Shown piece after piece: positions 1 through 8,265 of a stretch of DNA of 64,000 nt. This DNA is from Calamus simplicifolius (Eukaryota; Streptophyta; Magnoliopsida; Arecales; Arecaceae), in the NCBI GenBank assembly GCA_900491605.1, contig UESW01000121.1, positions 20,391-84,390 on the forward strand, in the 5' to 3' direction. A program made the translations under genes and the position numbers. The notes under the pieces were generated by a model. It was not told the DNA's origin. It made no database searches and worked only from the letters and a program-made list of their open reading frames with translations. Positions within the stretch are counted from its first letter, which is position 1. Each line of letters starts with the position of its first letter.

Positions 1-20
1 TCGGTTTAAGTTCCGAAAAA

Positions 21-323
21 ATGGCCTATCCAGGGCGATCATCAGGGGAGTTGCGTTCCTCGCTCGATAGCCTGCTGCGTTCGGAGGGGAGGCGTACCTC
101 CATCACTGTTGATGGACTGGGCCTAGCGTCGGCCCTTGCGAGTAATCAGCAGCTTGCGAAGATCGCCGAGGAGTACATGGACGTGACGGTCAAGGAGGCG
201 GAGGCCCTACGCCGGGTGGTGGACCGGCAAAGGGAGGAGATCGCGTCCCTTCGTCAGCAAGTGGCTGACCTAACGGAGCGCCTGGAGGAGCTGCTAGCCT
301 CCGGGAGTGACTCCGGATTCTGA
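21..323 (+). CDS. Antisense coiled-coil protein of Tat copy A
   Basis: This 100-residue ORF is opposite in strand to the element's gag-pol. It is nearly identical to the reverse-strand ORF at 19109-19411 of copy B, sharing the start (M-A-x-P-G-R-S-S-G-E-L), the central DGLGLASALASNQQL segment and the ending ASGS-S-GF. The C-terminal 45 residues are a charged heptad-like stretch (VDRQREEIASLRQQVADL) predicted to form a coiled coil. No catalytic motif is visible and the function is unknown. The ORF is intact although the neighbouring gag-pol is broken. A more divergent relative lies at 58248-58442. Confidence 0.7.
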   Translation: MAYPGRSSGELRSSLDSLLRSEGRRTSITVDGLGLASALASNQQLAKIAEEYMDVTVKEAEALRRVVDRQREEIASLRQQVADLTERLEELLASGSDSGF

Positions 324-779
324 TTCAGGGCCTCTCTTCCTGTTTTTATTTTTTTACTGTCTTTTTGTAATCCTCTTTTTCTAAATGAAAAACGGATCTT
401 TCTTTGGAAGTCCTCTTCTTCAAGAATTTATAGCTTTGATCCGTGTGATGAATTAGGGTGTTGGCATGGCCCCATCGTTTTTGTGCGTTGATATGGACGC
501 TTTGAACGACGGATTATAGGGGCGTCACCCAAAGGTTTTCAGTAGCAGAGGGGGATCTCCTAGCTCTGCTTGGGGCCTCTGGCCGATTATGCGGGGCTCA
601 ATGGCCTCTTAAAGGGGTTTTCCAATGGTGGCTTCTTTTTGTGTGTCGACGGTTTTTGTTTAACGCGCTCCTTTTCAAACCGGACGAAGTCCTTCGGGGA
701 CTATTTGGAGGCTGCCCGGTTTTAGTCGGGGCCTGTGTACTTCGGTTTTTATCTGGGATTTCAGCTCGAATGATTTTTA
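324..779. other. Tat copy A internal noncoding region
   Basis: This stretch lies between the antisense ORF stop and the hairpin array. It corresponds to about 18640-19108 of copy B. It is T-rich just after the antisense stop (340-370), which could be that transcript's 3' end. No supported coding sequence was seen. Confidence 0.5.
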
Positions 780-1575
780 CCTGGCCCTGCCACGGCTCGG
801 AGGATTCGTTGCTCGGCCCGGCCGAGATTCGGAGAACATTTTACTTGGCATTGCCAAGGTTCCGAGAATTTGTTGCTCGGCCCGGCCGAGGTTCGGAGAA
901 TATTTTACTTGGCCCTGCCAAGGTTCGAAGAATTTGTTGCTCGGCCCAGCCGAGGTTCGGAGAATATTTTACTTGGCCTTGCCAAGGTTCGGAGAATATT
1001 TTACTTGGCCCTGCCAAGGTTCGGAGAATTTGTTGCTCGGCCCAGCCGAGGTTCGGAGAATATTTTACTTGGCCCTGCCAAGGTTCGAAGAATTTGTTGC
1101 TCGGCCCAGCCGAGGTTCGGAGAATATTTTACTTGGCCCTGCCAAGGTTCGGAGAATTTGTTGTTCGGCCCAGCCGAGGTTCGGAGAATATTTTACTTGG
1201 CCCTGCCAAGGTTCGGAGATTTTGTTGCTCGGCCCAGCCGAGGTTCGGAGAATATTTTACTTGGCCCTGCCAAGGTTCGAAGAATTTGTTGCTCGGCCCA
1301 GCCGAGGTTCGGAGAATATTTTACTTGGCCCTGCCAAGGTTCGAAGAATTTGTTGCTCGGCCCAGCCGAGGTTCAGAGAATATTTTACTTGGCCCTGCCA
1401 AGGTTCGGAGAATTTGTTGCTCGGCCCAGCCGAGGTTCGGAGAATATTTTACTTGGCCCTGCCAAGGTTCGGAGATTTTGTTGCTCGGCCCAGCCGAGGT
1501 TCGGAGAATATTTTACTTGGCCCTGCCAAGGTTCGGAGAATTCCTGTTCAAACAGACAGCTCGGTTGTGCCGAGG
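780..1575. repeat. Array of alternating 32-bp hairpin repeats (Tat copy A)
   Basis: About 24 units of 32 bp alternate between two kinds. One has the core CTTGGCCCTGCCAAG and the other CTCGGCCCAGCCGAG; each has 6-bp perfect arms and a 3-base centre. Spacers read GTTCGGAGAATATTTTA or GTTCGGAGAATTTGTTG. Unit starts at 955, 987, 1019 and 1051 confirm the 32-bp period. Because no stop occurs in the unit, long meaningless reading frames run through several frames. The array lies between the end of pol (1713) and the end of the antisense ORF (323), so between two converging transcription units. Confidence 0.93.
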
Positions 1576-1712
1576 ATTGGTAAGCAGTATCTGTTTCTTC
1601 TTGCAATTTATAGCAACGCAGTGCATAATAATTCACGCGGCAGGTTTTGAGGAAACAGATAAGCAGGAACGTGTAGTGAGGTATGTGAAGATGAATTCAG
1701 AGAGGACATACC

Positions 1713-3164
1713 CTATTGATAATATTTACGAAGGTTGTCCGCGTTCCAAGTCCGGGGAACGGACTTCCCATCCAGATCCTGCAGCTTGTAGGTTCCCGGT
1801 CTAATAATCTCCGCTACCTGGTATGGGCCCTCCCAGTTTGGCGCCAGCTTTCCTTGCTCCAGCGGTTTGGAAACAGAGGCCTTTCGGAGGACAAGGTCGC
1901 CGGGCAGGAAGGTCTTCCCTTTAACTCTGGAAGCGTGGTAATGGGCCACCCTTTGTTGATAGGCAGTCGTTCTGATCCGGGCCTTCTCTCTGATTTCCTC
2001 TATCAGGTCGAGGTTGGTGCGGAGTTGTTCGTTGCTAGCTTCCTCTGAGTAGCTTTCCACCCGCAATGATGGGAGGCCGACTTCCACAGGGATAACGGCC
2101 TCTGTACCAAAAGCCATTCGGAATGGGGTCTCGCCTGTCGGGATCCTCGGGGTAGTGCGGTAGGCCCATAAGACATGATGTAGCTCATCTGCCCACCTTC
2201 CTTGGGCTCTGGAGAGGCGAGCTTTAATTCCCTGGAGAAGGGTTCTGTTGGTCACCTCGGCCGCTCCGTTGGCTTGTGGGTGCCCGACTGAAGTAAGGTG
2301 GTGACGAATCCCGTGCTCCTCGCAGAACTGGAGAAATTTGGAGTTGTCGAACTGCTTGCCGTTATCAGTGATTATGGTGTGCGGGAGGCCAAATCGGCAG
2401 ATGATGGACCTCCAGACAAAATCTCTAGCCCGTGCTTCAGTAATTTGCGCAACTGCTTCCGCTTCGACCCATTTGGTGAAGTAGTCGATGGTGACAAATA
2501 AGAATTTCTGCTGTCCTGTGGCAAGCGGGAATGGGCCGAGGATGTCCATCCCCCATTTGGCAAAGGGCCAAGCAGAGGATATAGAAACTAGCTTGGCGGA
2601 AGGGAGCCTTTGGATGCTTGAATGCCTCTGGCAGGGGTCGCAGGCTCGAACTAGGTCGTCTACGTCTTTTTGCATGGTCGGCCAGTAGTAGCCTTGTCGC
2701 AGCACCTTGTGGCAGAGGGACCGGCTTCCCAAATGGTTGCCGCAAATCCCTTCATGTACCTCGCGCAGAGCGTAGTCCGCTTCTGATGGGCGAAGGCACC
2801 TAAGCAGCGGCATGGAAAATGACCGCTTGTAAAGTTGGTTGTCAATCAACACATAGTGGATGGCCTGCAGCTTCAGCTTCCTAGCCTCTCTTCGGTCGGA
2901 CGGAAGCGACCCTTCTTTGAGATATTTGAGGATAGGGTCGAACCAGGATGGTTCGGCCTCAACTTGCATCACCCGGTCGGCCTCCGTGATGCTCGGCTTT
3001 TCCAGAGTCTCCAGGTGGAACTTTTGTTCGGCATCCATCGTCTCCGCGGTTGCCAATCGGGAGAGTAGGTCGGCACGGGCGTTCTCAGATCTGGGAATTT
3101 GAATAATTTCAAATTCGGATAAATGGGGAAGCAAGTTACGCACCTTCTGGAGATATCGAATCAT
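1713..3164 (-). CDS. Integrase ORF of Tat copy A
   Basis: This 483-residue uninterrupted frame starts within the second RNase H to integrase linker (MIRYLQKVRNLL). It contains an HHCC zinc-binding region (HEGICGNH ... CDPCQRH), then a DDE core with D in WGMDILGPF, D in IITDNGKQF and E in HPQANGAAEVTNRTL. The C-terminus has a GPY/F-like WEGPYQV segment and ends NLRKYYQ without a chromodomain. Its ATG overlaps the stop of the upstream RNase H frame by 4 bases (ATGA), so it is normally part of a polyprotein rather than an independent gene. Integrase inserts the cDNA copy into the genome. Confidence 0.88.
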   Translation of the reverse strand: MIRYLQKVRNLLPHLSEFEIIQIPRSENARADLLSRLATAETMDAEQKFHLETLEKPSITEADRVMQVEAEPSWFDPILKYLKEGSLPSDRREARKLKLQAIHYVLIDNQLYKRSFSMPLLRCLRPSEADYALREVHEGICGNHLGSRSLCHKVLRQGYYWPTMQKDVDDLVRACDPCQRHSSIQRLPSAKLVSISSAWPFAKWGMDILGPFPLATGQQKFLFVTIDYFTKWVEAEAVAQITEARARDFVWRSIICRFGLPHTIITDNGKQFDNSKFLQFCEEHGIRHHLTSVGHPQANGAAEVTNRTLLQGIKARLSRAQGRWADELHHVLWAYRTTPRIPTGETPFRMAFGTEAVIPVEVGLPSLRVESYSEEASNEQLRTNLDLIEEIREKARIRTTAYQQRVAHYHASRVKGKTFLPGDLVLRKASVSKPLEQGKLAPNWEGPYQVAEIIRPGTYKLQDLDGKSVPRTWNADNLRKYYQ

Positions 3165-3799
3165 GTTCGGCTTCCGGGCTTCAAATTCTCTCGAACATGG
3201 CCGGCTACCAGCTGAGAGTCGGTGAATGCGCTGAGCTTTTCCACCTTCAGATTGCGGGCGATCCGGAGACCGGCTAACAGAGCTTCGTACTCAGCTTCGT
3301 TGTTGGAAGCCGGGAAGGAGAATCGGACGCCATATTCGAAGATGATCCCCTCAGGGCTGGTAAGAACTAGACCCGCACCGGAGTGATGGGCATTGGATGA
3401 CCCGTCGACGTGGAGGAGCCATCGGGCTCCAGACTTTGGCTCTTCAGGAGAGTCTGGGGTAGAACCGTCCTCCGGGATGGTGCATTCGAGGAGGAAGTCG
3501 GCCAGCACCTGAGCTTTGATGGCTGGGTGAGGCTGGAAGTGTATGTCATGTTCACTTAGCTCGACGGCCCATTTGGTCATTCTCCCCGATGTCTCGGGAC
3601 GGTGGACTACCGCCTTGATGGGTTGGTCAGTCAGGACCGTTACGGAATGTGGTTGAAAGTATGGTCGCAGCTTTCGAACTGAGGTGATTAAGGCCAGCAC
3701 CATCTTCTCAATTCTGCTGTACATCATCTCCGCATCGCGGAGCAGCCTGCTGACATAGTATATCGGCTTCTGGATTTTTCCTTCTTCTTTCACTAGCAC
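3161..3799 (-). CDS. RNase H plus second RNase H fragment of Tat copy A
   Basis: The first half (LVKEEGKIQKPIYYVSRLL ... LTDQPIKAVVHRPE) is the retroviral-type RNase H that follows the RT. The second half, from WLLHVDGSSNAHHSGAG through NNEAEYEALLAGL to FTDSQLVAGHV, is an additional RNase H domain with D, E and D catalytic positions. This dual arrangement is the diagnostic mark of the Tat lineage. The frame ends at GSRT with a stop that overlaps the integrase frame. The same end is present in copy B. Confidence 0.88.
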   Translation of the reverse strand: MLVKEEGKIQKPIYYVSRLLRDAEMMYSRIEKMVLALITSVRKLRPYFQPHSVTVLTDQPIKAVVHRPETSGRMTKWAVELSEHDIHFQPHPAIKAQVLADFLLECTIPEDGSTPDSPEEPKSGARWLLHVDGSSNAHHSGAGLVLTSPEGIIFEYGVRFSFPASNNEAEYEALLAGLRIARNLKVEKLSAFTDSQLVAGHVRENLKPGSRT

Positions 3800-3948
3800 C
3801 GAACAAACCGCGCTCTCCGAAAAGCCAGGTACAAAAACAGGGTCTCTCCCGGGGCTGGACTACTGAGAAGCGGAGGCGAGCCGAGGTACTTCTTGAGATC
3901 TTGAAATGACTTCTGGCATTCGGGAGTCCACTGAAAGTTTTTGGCCGA

Positions 3949-5301
3949 TCAAAGAGTTTTGAAGAAGGGGAGGCATCTCTCGGCCGACCGCATCACAAAG
4001 CGGTTAAGGGCCGCTATCCTCCCGGTTAGGCGCTGGACCTCTTTGATAGATGCCGGGGGCGCCATTTGCTGGAGAGCTTGGATCTTCTGGGGGTTGGCTT
4101 CGATACCTCGCTGGGAGACCATGAAGCCGAGAAATTTTCCCGAGTTGACGCCGAAGGCGCACTTGGTCGGGTTGAGTTTCATCCCATATTTGCGCAACGT
4201 GGTGAAGCTCTCTGTGAGGTCATCGACATGCTGTGACGCCTCCTTGCTTTTAACCAACATGTCGTCCACGTATACCTCCATGTTCCGGCCGATTTGTTCC
4301 TTGAACACCTTGTTAACCAGCCGCTGGTAGGTTGCCCCTGCATTCTTAAGACCAAAAGGCATAACACGGTAATAGTAGGTACCTCGGTCGGTTATGAAGG
4401 CGGTCTTTTCTTCATCTTCCGGGGCCATTCGGATCTGATTGTAGCCGGAATAGGCGTCCATGAACGACAACATCTGGTGGCCCGAGGTGGCATCCACGAG
4501 CTGGTCGATCCGAGGGAGGGGGAAGCTGTCCTTCGGGCAGGCTTTGTTGAGGTCGGTGAAGTCGATGCAGATTCTCCATTTTCCGTTCGACTTTTTCACC
4601 ATGACGACATTTGATAGCCAGCTTGGATAATTCACCTCTCGGACAAAATTGGCCTTGATGAGTTTGTCGACCTCTTCTTCAATGGCTTTTTGCCGCTCTG
4701 GGGCGAAGCTTCTCTTCTTCTGCTTAACAGGCCTGTGCATCTCGTCCACATTGAGATGATGGACGAGGACCTCGGGGTTGATTCCTGGCATGTCGGAGGC
4801 GGTCCAGGCGAAGATGTCTGCATTGCTTTGGAGGAATCTGATCAACCTGTGCCGAGATTCTCCTTTGAGTAACGACCCGATCCTTGTGGTTCGATCGGGC
4901 TGAGCTTCGTCCAATGGTACCTCCTCCAATTCCTCTGCCGGCTCTCCCCGCTGCTCGGCGAAGTCCTCGCGAGCGTCTAGCCCGTCAATCTCCAGCATTC
5001 TAGACTGAAGGCTCGTAACGAAGCATTGCCGAGCCATGGCTTGACTTCCCCGAACCACTCCAACTCCTTGCTCGGTGGGGAACTTCATAGACAGATGCGG
5101 GATGGAGACAACTGCCTTGAGAGATATTAAACCAGGCCTGCCGAATATGGCATTGTATGGGGATCTGAGGTCGGTCACTAGGAAATCGGTCTGTACCATA
5201 GTCACAAGGGGCCAGGTTCCCGCACATACCGTCAGGGCGACGACCCCTTCGGGATAATGACGTCGCCGGTGAATCCCATCAGGGTGGAATCCACGGCTCA
5301 A
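3949..5301 (-). CDS. Reverse transcriptase ORF of Tat copy A
   Basis: This 450-residue frame holds the end of the protease region, a linker, and a nearly complete RT. RT landmarks are SWLSNVVMVKKSNGKWR, CIDFTDLNKACPKD, MDAYSGYNQI, MPFGLKNAGATYQR and the catalytic YVDDMLV box. It ends at CLPFFKTL where the related copy B reads CTC CGA; here it is CTT TGA. The RT copies element RNA into DNA. The annotated ATG (MSRGFHPDG) is not a true start, since the frame belongs inside the polyprotein. Confidence 0.88.
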   Translation of the reverse strand: MSRGFHPDGIHRRRHYPEGVVALTVCAGTWPLVTMVQTDFLVTDLRSPYNAIFGRPGLISLKAVVSIPHLSMKFPTEQGVGVVRGSQAMARQCFVTSLQSRMLEIDGLDAREDFAEQRGEPAEELEEVPLDEAQPDRTTRIGSLLKGESRHRLIRFLQSNADIFAWTASDMPGINPEVLVHHLNVDEMHRPVKQKKRSFAPERQKAIEEEVDKLIKANFVREVNYPSWLSNVVMVKKSNGKWRICIDFTDLNKACPKDSFPLPRIDQLVDATSGHQMLSFMDAYSGYNQIRMAPEDEEKTAFITDRGTYYYRVMPFGLKNAGATYQRLVNKVFKEQIGRNMEVYVDDMLVKSKEASQHVDDLTESFTTLRKYGMKLNPTKCAFGVNSGKFLGFMVSQRGIEANPQKIQALQQMAPPASIKEVQRLTGRIAALNRFVMRSAERCLPFFKTL

Positions 5302-5482
5302 AGGTTTTCCATGAGCAATTTCATCCTGGAAAACACACCGAGGTACAAAATATTTACCGAGCTTCCACTATCAACGAGGATTCGGCTTACATCATAATTG
5401 TTCAAATTAAGGGATACAACTAGTGCATCATCGTGGGGGAGTTGTATTCCCAGAAGATCGTCATCGGAGAAGGAGAGTTTGC

Positions 5483-5845
5483 CTATCCTTGCCTTTTTTG
5501 GTGCCGGTTCTTCACCGCCGCCCCTGGGGCTCGATCGCCGGCCTCTTCAATCATGTTGATGCGGCCAATCACGGGCGGATTGGGTGGAGGAGGAGGTTGT
5601 TGGAGCTCGGGCTGGCGATCACCTCCTTGTGGTGGCTCGGGCGCTCTCCTAAACTGGTCCAGCTGTCCCCGCCGGATCAGCCTCTCAATCTCATTCTTCA
5701 GCTGCCAGCATTCTTCAGTGTCATGACCGTGTTCCCTATGGTAGCGGCAGTACTTGGTGGGATCTCTTCGGGTCGGGTTCCCTCGGAGAGGCACCGGCCG
5801 GGGAAGTTGGCGCTCTATCTCCATAAGGATTTGTGCTCGGGGCAC
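5483..5845 (-). pseudogene. Gag zinc-knuckle fragment of Tat copy A
   Basis: The frame contains KYCRYHREHGHDTEECWQL, a CX2HX4HX4C zinc-binding motif typical of Tat gag, followed by a proline-rich linker (QQPPPPPNPPVIGRINMIEE) leading to the protease. It loses frame near 5483. Gag packages the element RNA. Confidence 0.8.
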
Positions 5846-5883
5846 AGTCAGCGGAGTATAGCGATCAAATCGCCTAGGAGGAC

Positions 5884-6648
5884 TCAGGAGTGATTCCTTG
5901 GTGGCGGCGGAGGGACTCTCTGGCGGTGAGGCGGACTTGGCCGCCGGGCGGGACGGTGCCTGTCGGGGGCTTTGGGCTCCTTCTTCTTTGCTTGCTCAGT
6001 GCGGGCAACCCTCCGCGACTCCTCGACCCTAGCGTACTTGTCCGCAAGGGCCATCATATCAGAGAGACATGGGGGGTAGCTGACCTCCATTGCCAGGTAG
6101 AAGTCGCTCTCCTTCGAAACTCCCCCCGCCAAGGCGGACATAGCCACCTCATGATTAAGGTGGTCCACCTCTAACATGGCCTTGTTGAAACGGCCAAGGT
6201 AATTTCTCAAGGACTCCCCCTCTCTCTGCTTGACTTTGGAGAGGGAGTCAGATCTTCATCGGTGGCAGCGACTGCTGACGAACTGGCCAATAAAAAGGTG
6301 GCTCAGCTCGTCGAATGAATCAATGGAACCCGATTTCAAGGCGTTGAACCAGGTTCGGGCGGATCCTCTGAGGGTGGATGGGAAGGCACGGCAGAGGACC
6401 GCATCAGATGCTCCGTGGAACATCATTATTGACCGAAAGCTACTGAGATGGTCGTCCGGGTCGGTGGAGCCGTGATAGGGTTCGACGAACGGTAACTTGA
6501 CGTGGGGGGGAATCACTTCCTCCATGATCCCCTTAGAGAAAGGGATGCCCTGTTCCGCCTTGGGCTGGGGCGGACGGGCCTGCTTGGCGGCGTCCAGCTC
6601 CTGATGCATCTCCTGGATCTGACGGCGGATCTCCTCTTCACCGGTCAA
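5884..6648 (-). pseudogene. Gag capsid-region fragments of Tat copy A
   Basis: Two frames (6648-6256 and 6210-5884) encode the retrotransposon gag region: VKLPFVEPYHGSTDPDDHL, GSARTWFNALKSGS, then NYLGRFNKAMLEVDHLNHE and ADKYARVEESRR. They are separated by a TGA where copy B retains CGA (RRSDSL). The second frame ends at a TGA where copy B reads CGG. Confidence 0.8.
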
Positions 6649-7151
6649 GGAGGAGCCGGGCGCGCGAATCGCAAGGATGGTGTTGAATCATGGTGAGATG
6701 TCGCCGAGGAGAGGGATCAGGCTCGCCGAGATCTGGGAGGATCTCTATCATAACCGCCTCGTGGGACTGGTTTGTCCCCTATGGGTCGATGTGGGGGATC
6801 CGCTGATTCGTGCGGATTAGAGGAGGAGGTCGCCGGTGAAGAAGGAACCGCCGTCTCCTTCTGAAGGTGTGAAGCGGGAGGGGGTGCAAGGCGCTCTTGA
6901 ACTAGGTGGGTAAGGTCCTGGACCTATTGGACCAGCGTAGCAAACTGGTCCTGGGTCACCGGGATGGCAGGCGGTGATGGGGTTTCGACTGGTGGCGGTT
7001 GCGGCGCTGCACCGCTCGTCGGATCTGGCCTCTGGGAAGCGGCCTGATCTTGAGCTTCCGAGGTTGCTCTTCTCCGGTTGGCCATTGAAGGGGTTTTTCT
7101 CCGGATTTAGATCCTTGTCTCCTTTCTTCAAGTTTTGATGGGACTTGAGAC

Positions 7152-7168
7152 CCCTTCCTCTAGCGCCA
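7152..7168 (-). other. Primer binding site, Tat copy A
   Basis: On the minus strand TGGCGCTAGAGGAAGGG follows the LTR end after the three bases GAT. The arrangement is identical to copy B (11774-11790). The TGG start fits base pairing with a tRNA 3' CCA; I did not identify which tRNA. Confidence 0.75.
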
Positions 7169-7524
7169 ATCTGTTGCCGCCGGGATCCGTCCTCTGACTC
7201 GGGCACGGTCGATCTTCAGGAAGAGGGGGGCGGACCTGCACAAGAAGTCCACACGCGGGGGACGCTGGGGTGGCCCTCCGTGGAAGACCCTCCGACGCTC
7301 AAGTCAGTGGAGAAGAAATCGGCGATAACCAGATAACGGGGAGGTGGATCTCTCCGGGATACCCCTCCGGGGATGGCCTATCGAGAGCTCTTAGAGGGCC
7401 AGAGCACCAGCGGGCCGCCGGAGAGGGCAGTGAGAGTGCCCGGAAATAGATGCGTGCGTGTGCGCAAGGAGATGTGCGTATATAAAGAGGCGCATGCGTA
7501 CCTGAGGGAATCTACGAGTCTGAT

Positions 7525-7531
7525 ATTTATA
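7525..7531 (-). promoter_or_regulatory. TATA box in the copy A LTR
   Basis: TATAAAT on the minus strand, inside CAGTCTATAAATA context. It is at the same relative place as TATAAATG at 11421 and 25966 in copy B, so it is the likely core promoter of the element. Confidence 0.65.
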
Positions 7532-7861
7532 GACTGTTATCTGAGTCTTGAGCATCTTCTGGAAGGTTCAAAGGTTGTTACGATATGGAGGCGGACAGAA
7601 TCATGCTGTTATGGGGCCGTTAGAATCCATATCCCGTTTGTTGAGGGATCGACGGCTGGGAGAGCTCCTTGATGCCTCGAGATCTGGTTGAGTAGGCCTG
7701 GGGCGGTTATGATAGGTTTTAGGCCACGTCGCGACATGATTCCTTGTCTAGGATGTCGTTCTGGTAGGCCTGGGCTCTCCCGCGTCAGGTTCCGTGGAGG
7801 TGGGTATTGGATTGTGAATTATTTGACGTAGGTGAGTCATGGTGACTCAGGGGAAGACGAG

Positions 7862-8035
7862 CTATGAAAGCTCGGAAGGAGCTGAGCTACGGAAGCCGGA
7901 AGGGGCCGAGCTACGGAAGCCCGAAGGGGGCCGAGCTATGGAAGCCCGGAAGGGGCCGAGCTATGGAAGCTCGGAAGGAGCCGAGCTATGGAAGCCCGGA
8001 AGGGGCCGAGCTACGGAAGCCCGGAGGGCGGAGCG
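7862..8035. repeat. LTR minisatellite (GGAAGCCCGGAAGGGGCCGAGCTA type)
   Basis: About seven imperfect units of 24-25 bp, each containing a GGGGCCGAGCTAYGGAAG core. The copy B LTRs contain only about four units (10999-11097 and 25545-25642). The unit has no stop, which produces spurious open frames. Confidence 0.85.
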
Positions 8036-8097
8036 AGGAGGTCGACCTTAGCCGCCTCGCACGGATATTAATGCAATGTCGATTTTATCCTCCAACA

Positions 8098-8265
8098 ATA
8101 TATATTTGTATTTGTATTTGTATCTGATTAATTTTTAAATTAAATATTTGAATTCGTATTCGAATCCAATTAAACTATAAAATAAATATCCAAATCTGAT
8201 ATGATTCAAATATAAATACCAAAATTTATTCGATCCATTTTCAGCCCTACTTACACGGAAGCCTG
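8098..8265. mobile_element. Possible fragment of a short TIR element beside Tat copy A
   Basis: AT-rich degenerate sequence ends TTTTCAGCCCTAC. Its reverse complement, GTAGGGCTGAAAATGGATCG, resembles the TAGGGNTGNAAA start of hAT-like nonautonomous elements. Copy A seems to have inserted inside it, so only one end is left. Identification rests on one terminus only. Confidence 0.3.

Larger units (their letters stand above)
1713..7085 (-). pseudogene. Decayed gag-pol of Tat copy A
   Basis: The polyprotein would start at ATG 7085 (MANRRRATSEAQDQ), in the same place as in copy B, and run to 1713. Order: gag, a CX2HX4HX4C zinc knuckle, aspartic protease, reverse transcriptase, RNase H, a second RNase H, integrase. 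Breaks include a Q-to-TAG near 6930, CGA-to-TGA changes near 6257, 5884 and 3950, a frameshift near 5480, a 1-base loss near 3820, and a frame change at 3161-3164. Long intact stretches remain (3949-5301 and 1713-3164). Many stops are CpG-type C-to-T changes. No intact polyprotein can be made from this copy. Confidence 0.93.
1..8097 (-). mobile_element. Ty3/gypsy Tat-lineage LTR retrotransposon, copy A (5' half)
   Basis: The element reads leftward: 5' LTR at 7172-8097, PBS at 7152-7168, gag-pol at 7085-1713, a hairpin repeat array at about 780-1575, and an antisense coiled-coil ORF at 21-323. The 3' part, including the other LTR, lies left of the window. The Tat lineage is assigned because pol carries two consecutive RNase H domains (the retroviral one, then one starting at WLLHVDGSS), the integrase ends in a GPY/F-like WEGPYQV motif, and no chromodomain follows. 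It is closely related to the full-length copy at 10929-26315 in the opposite orientation. The right flanking five bases are ATATA; the matching target duplication cannot be checked here. Confidence 0.93.
7172..8097 (-). repeat. 5' LTR of Tat copy A
   Basis: On the minus strand it starts TGTTGGAGGATAAAATCGAC (at 8097) and ends CCGGCGGCAACA (at 7172), 926 bp. It is homologous along its length to the 842-bp LTRs of copy B. The extra length is mostly additional repeats in the minisatellite at 7862-8035. A TATAAAT box lies on the minus strand at 7525-7531 and would drive gag-pol. Confidence 0.92.

Noticed and set aside
641..1804. Long plus-strand open frames (up to 387 residues) over the hairpin array
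   Set aside because: Several overlapping frames are open because the 32-bp unit has no stop codon. Their proteins are only the repeat read in different frames.
7839..8127. Open frames over the LTR minisatellite
   Set aside because: Repeat-encoded low complexity inside an LTR.
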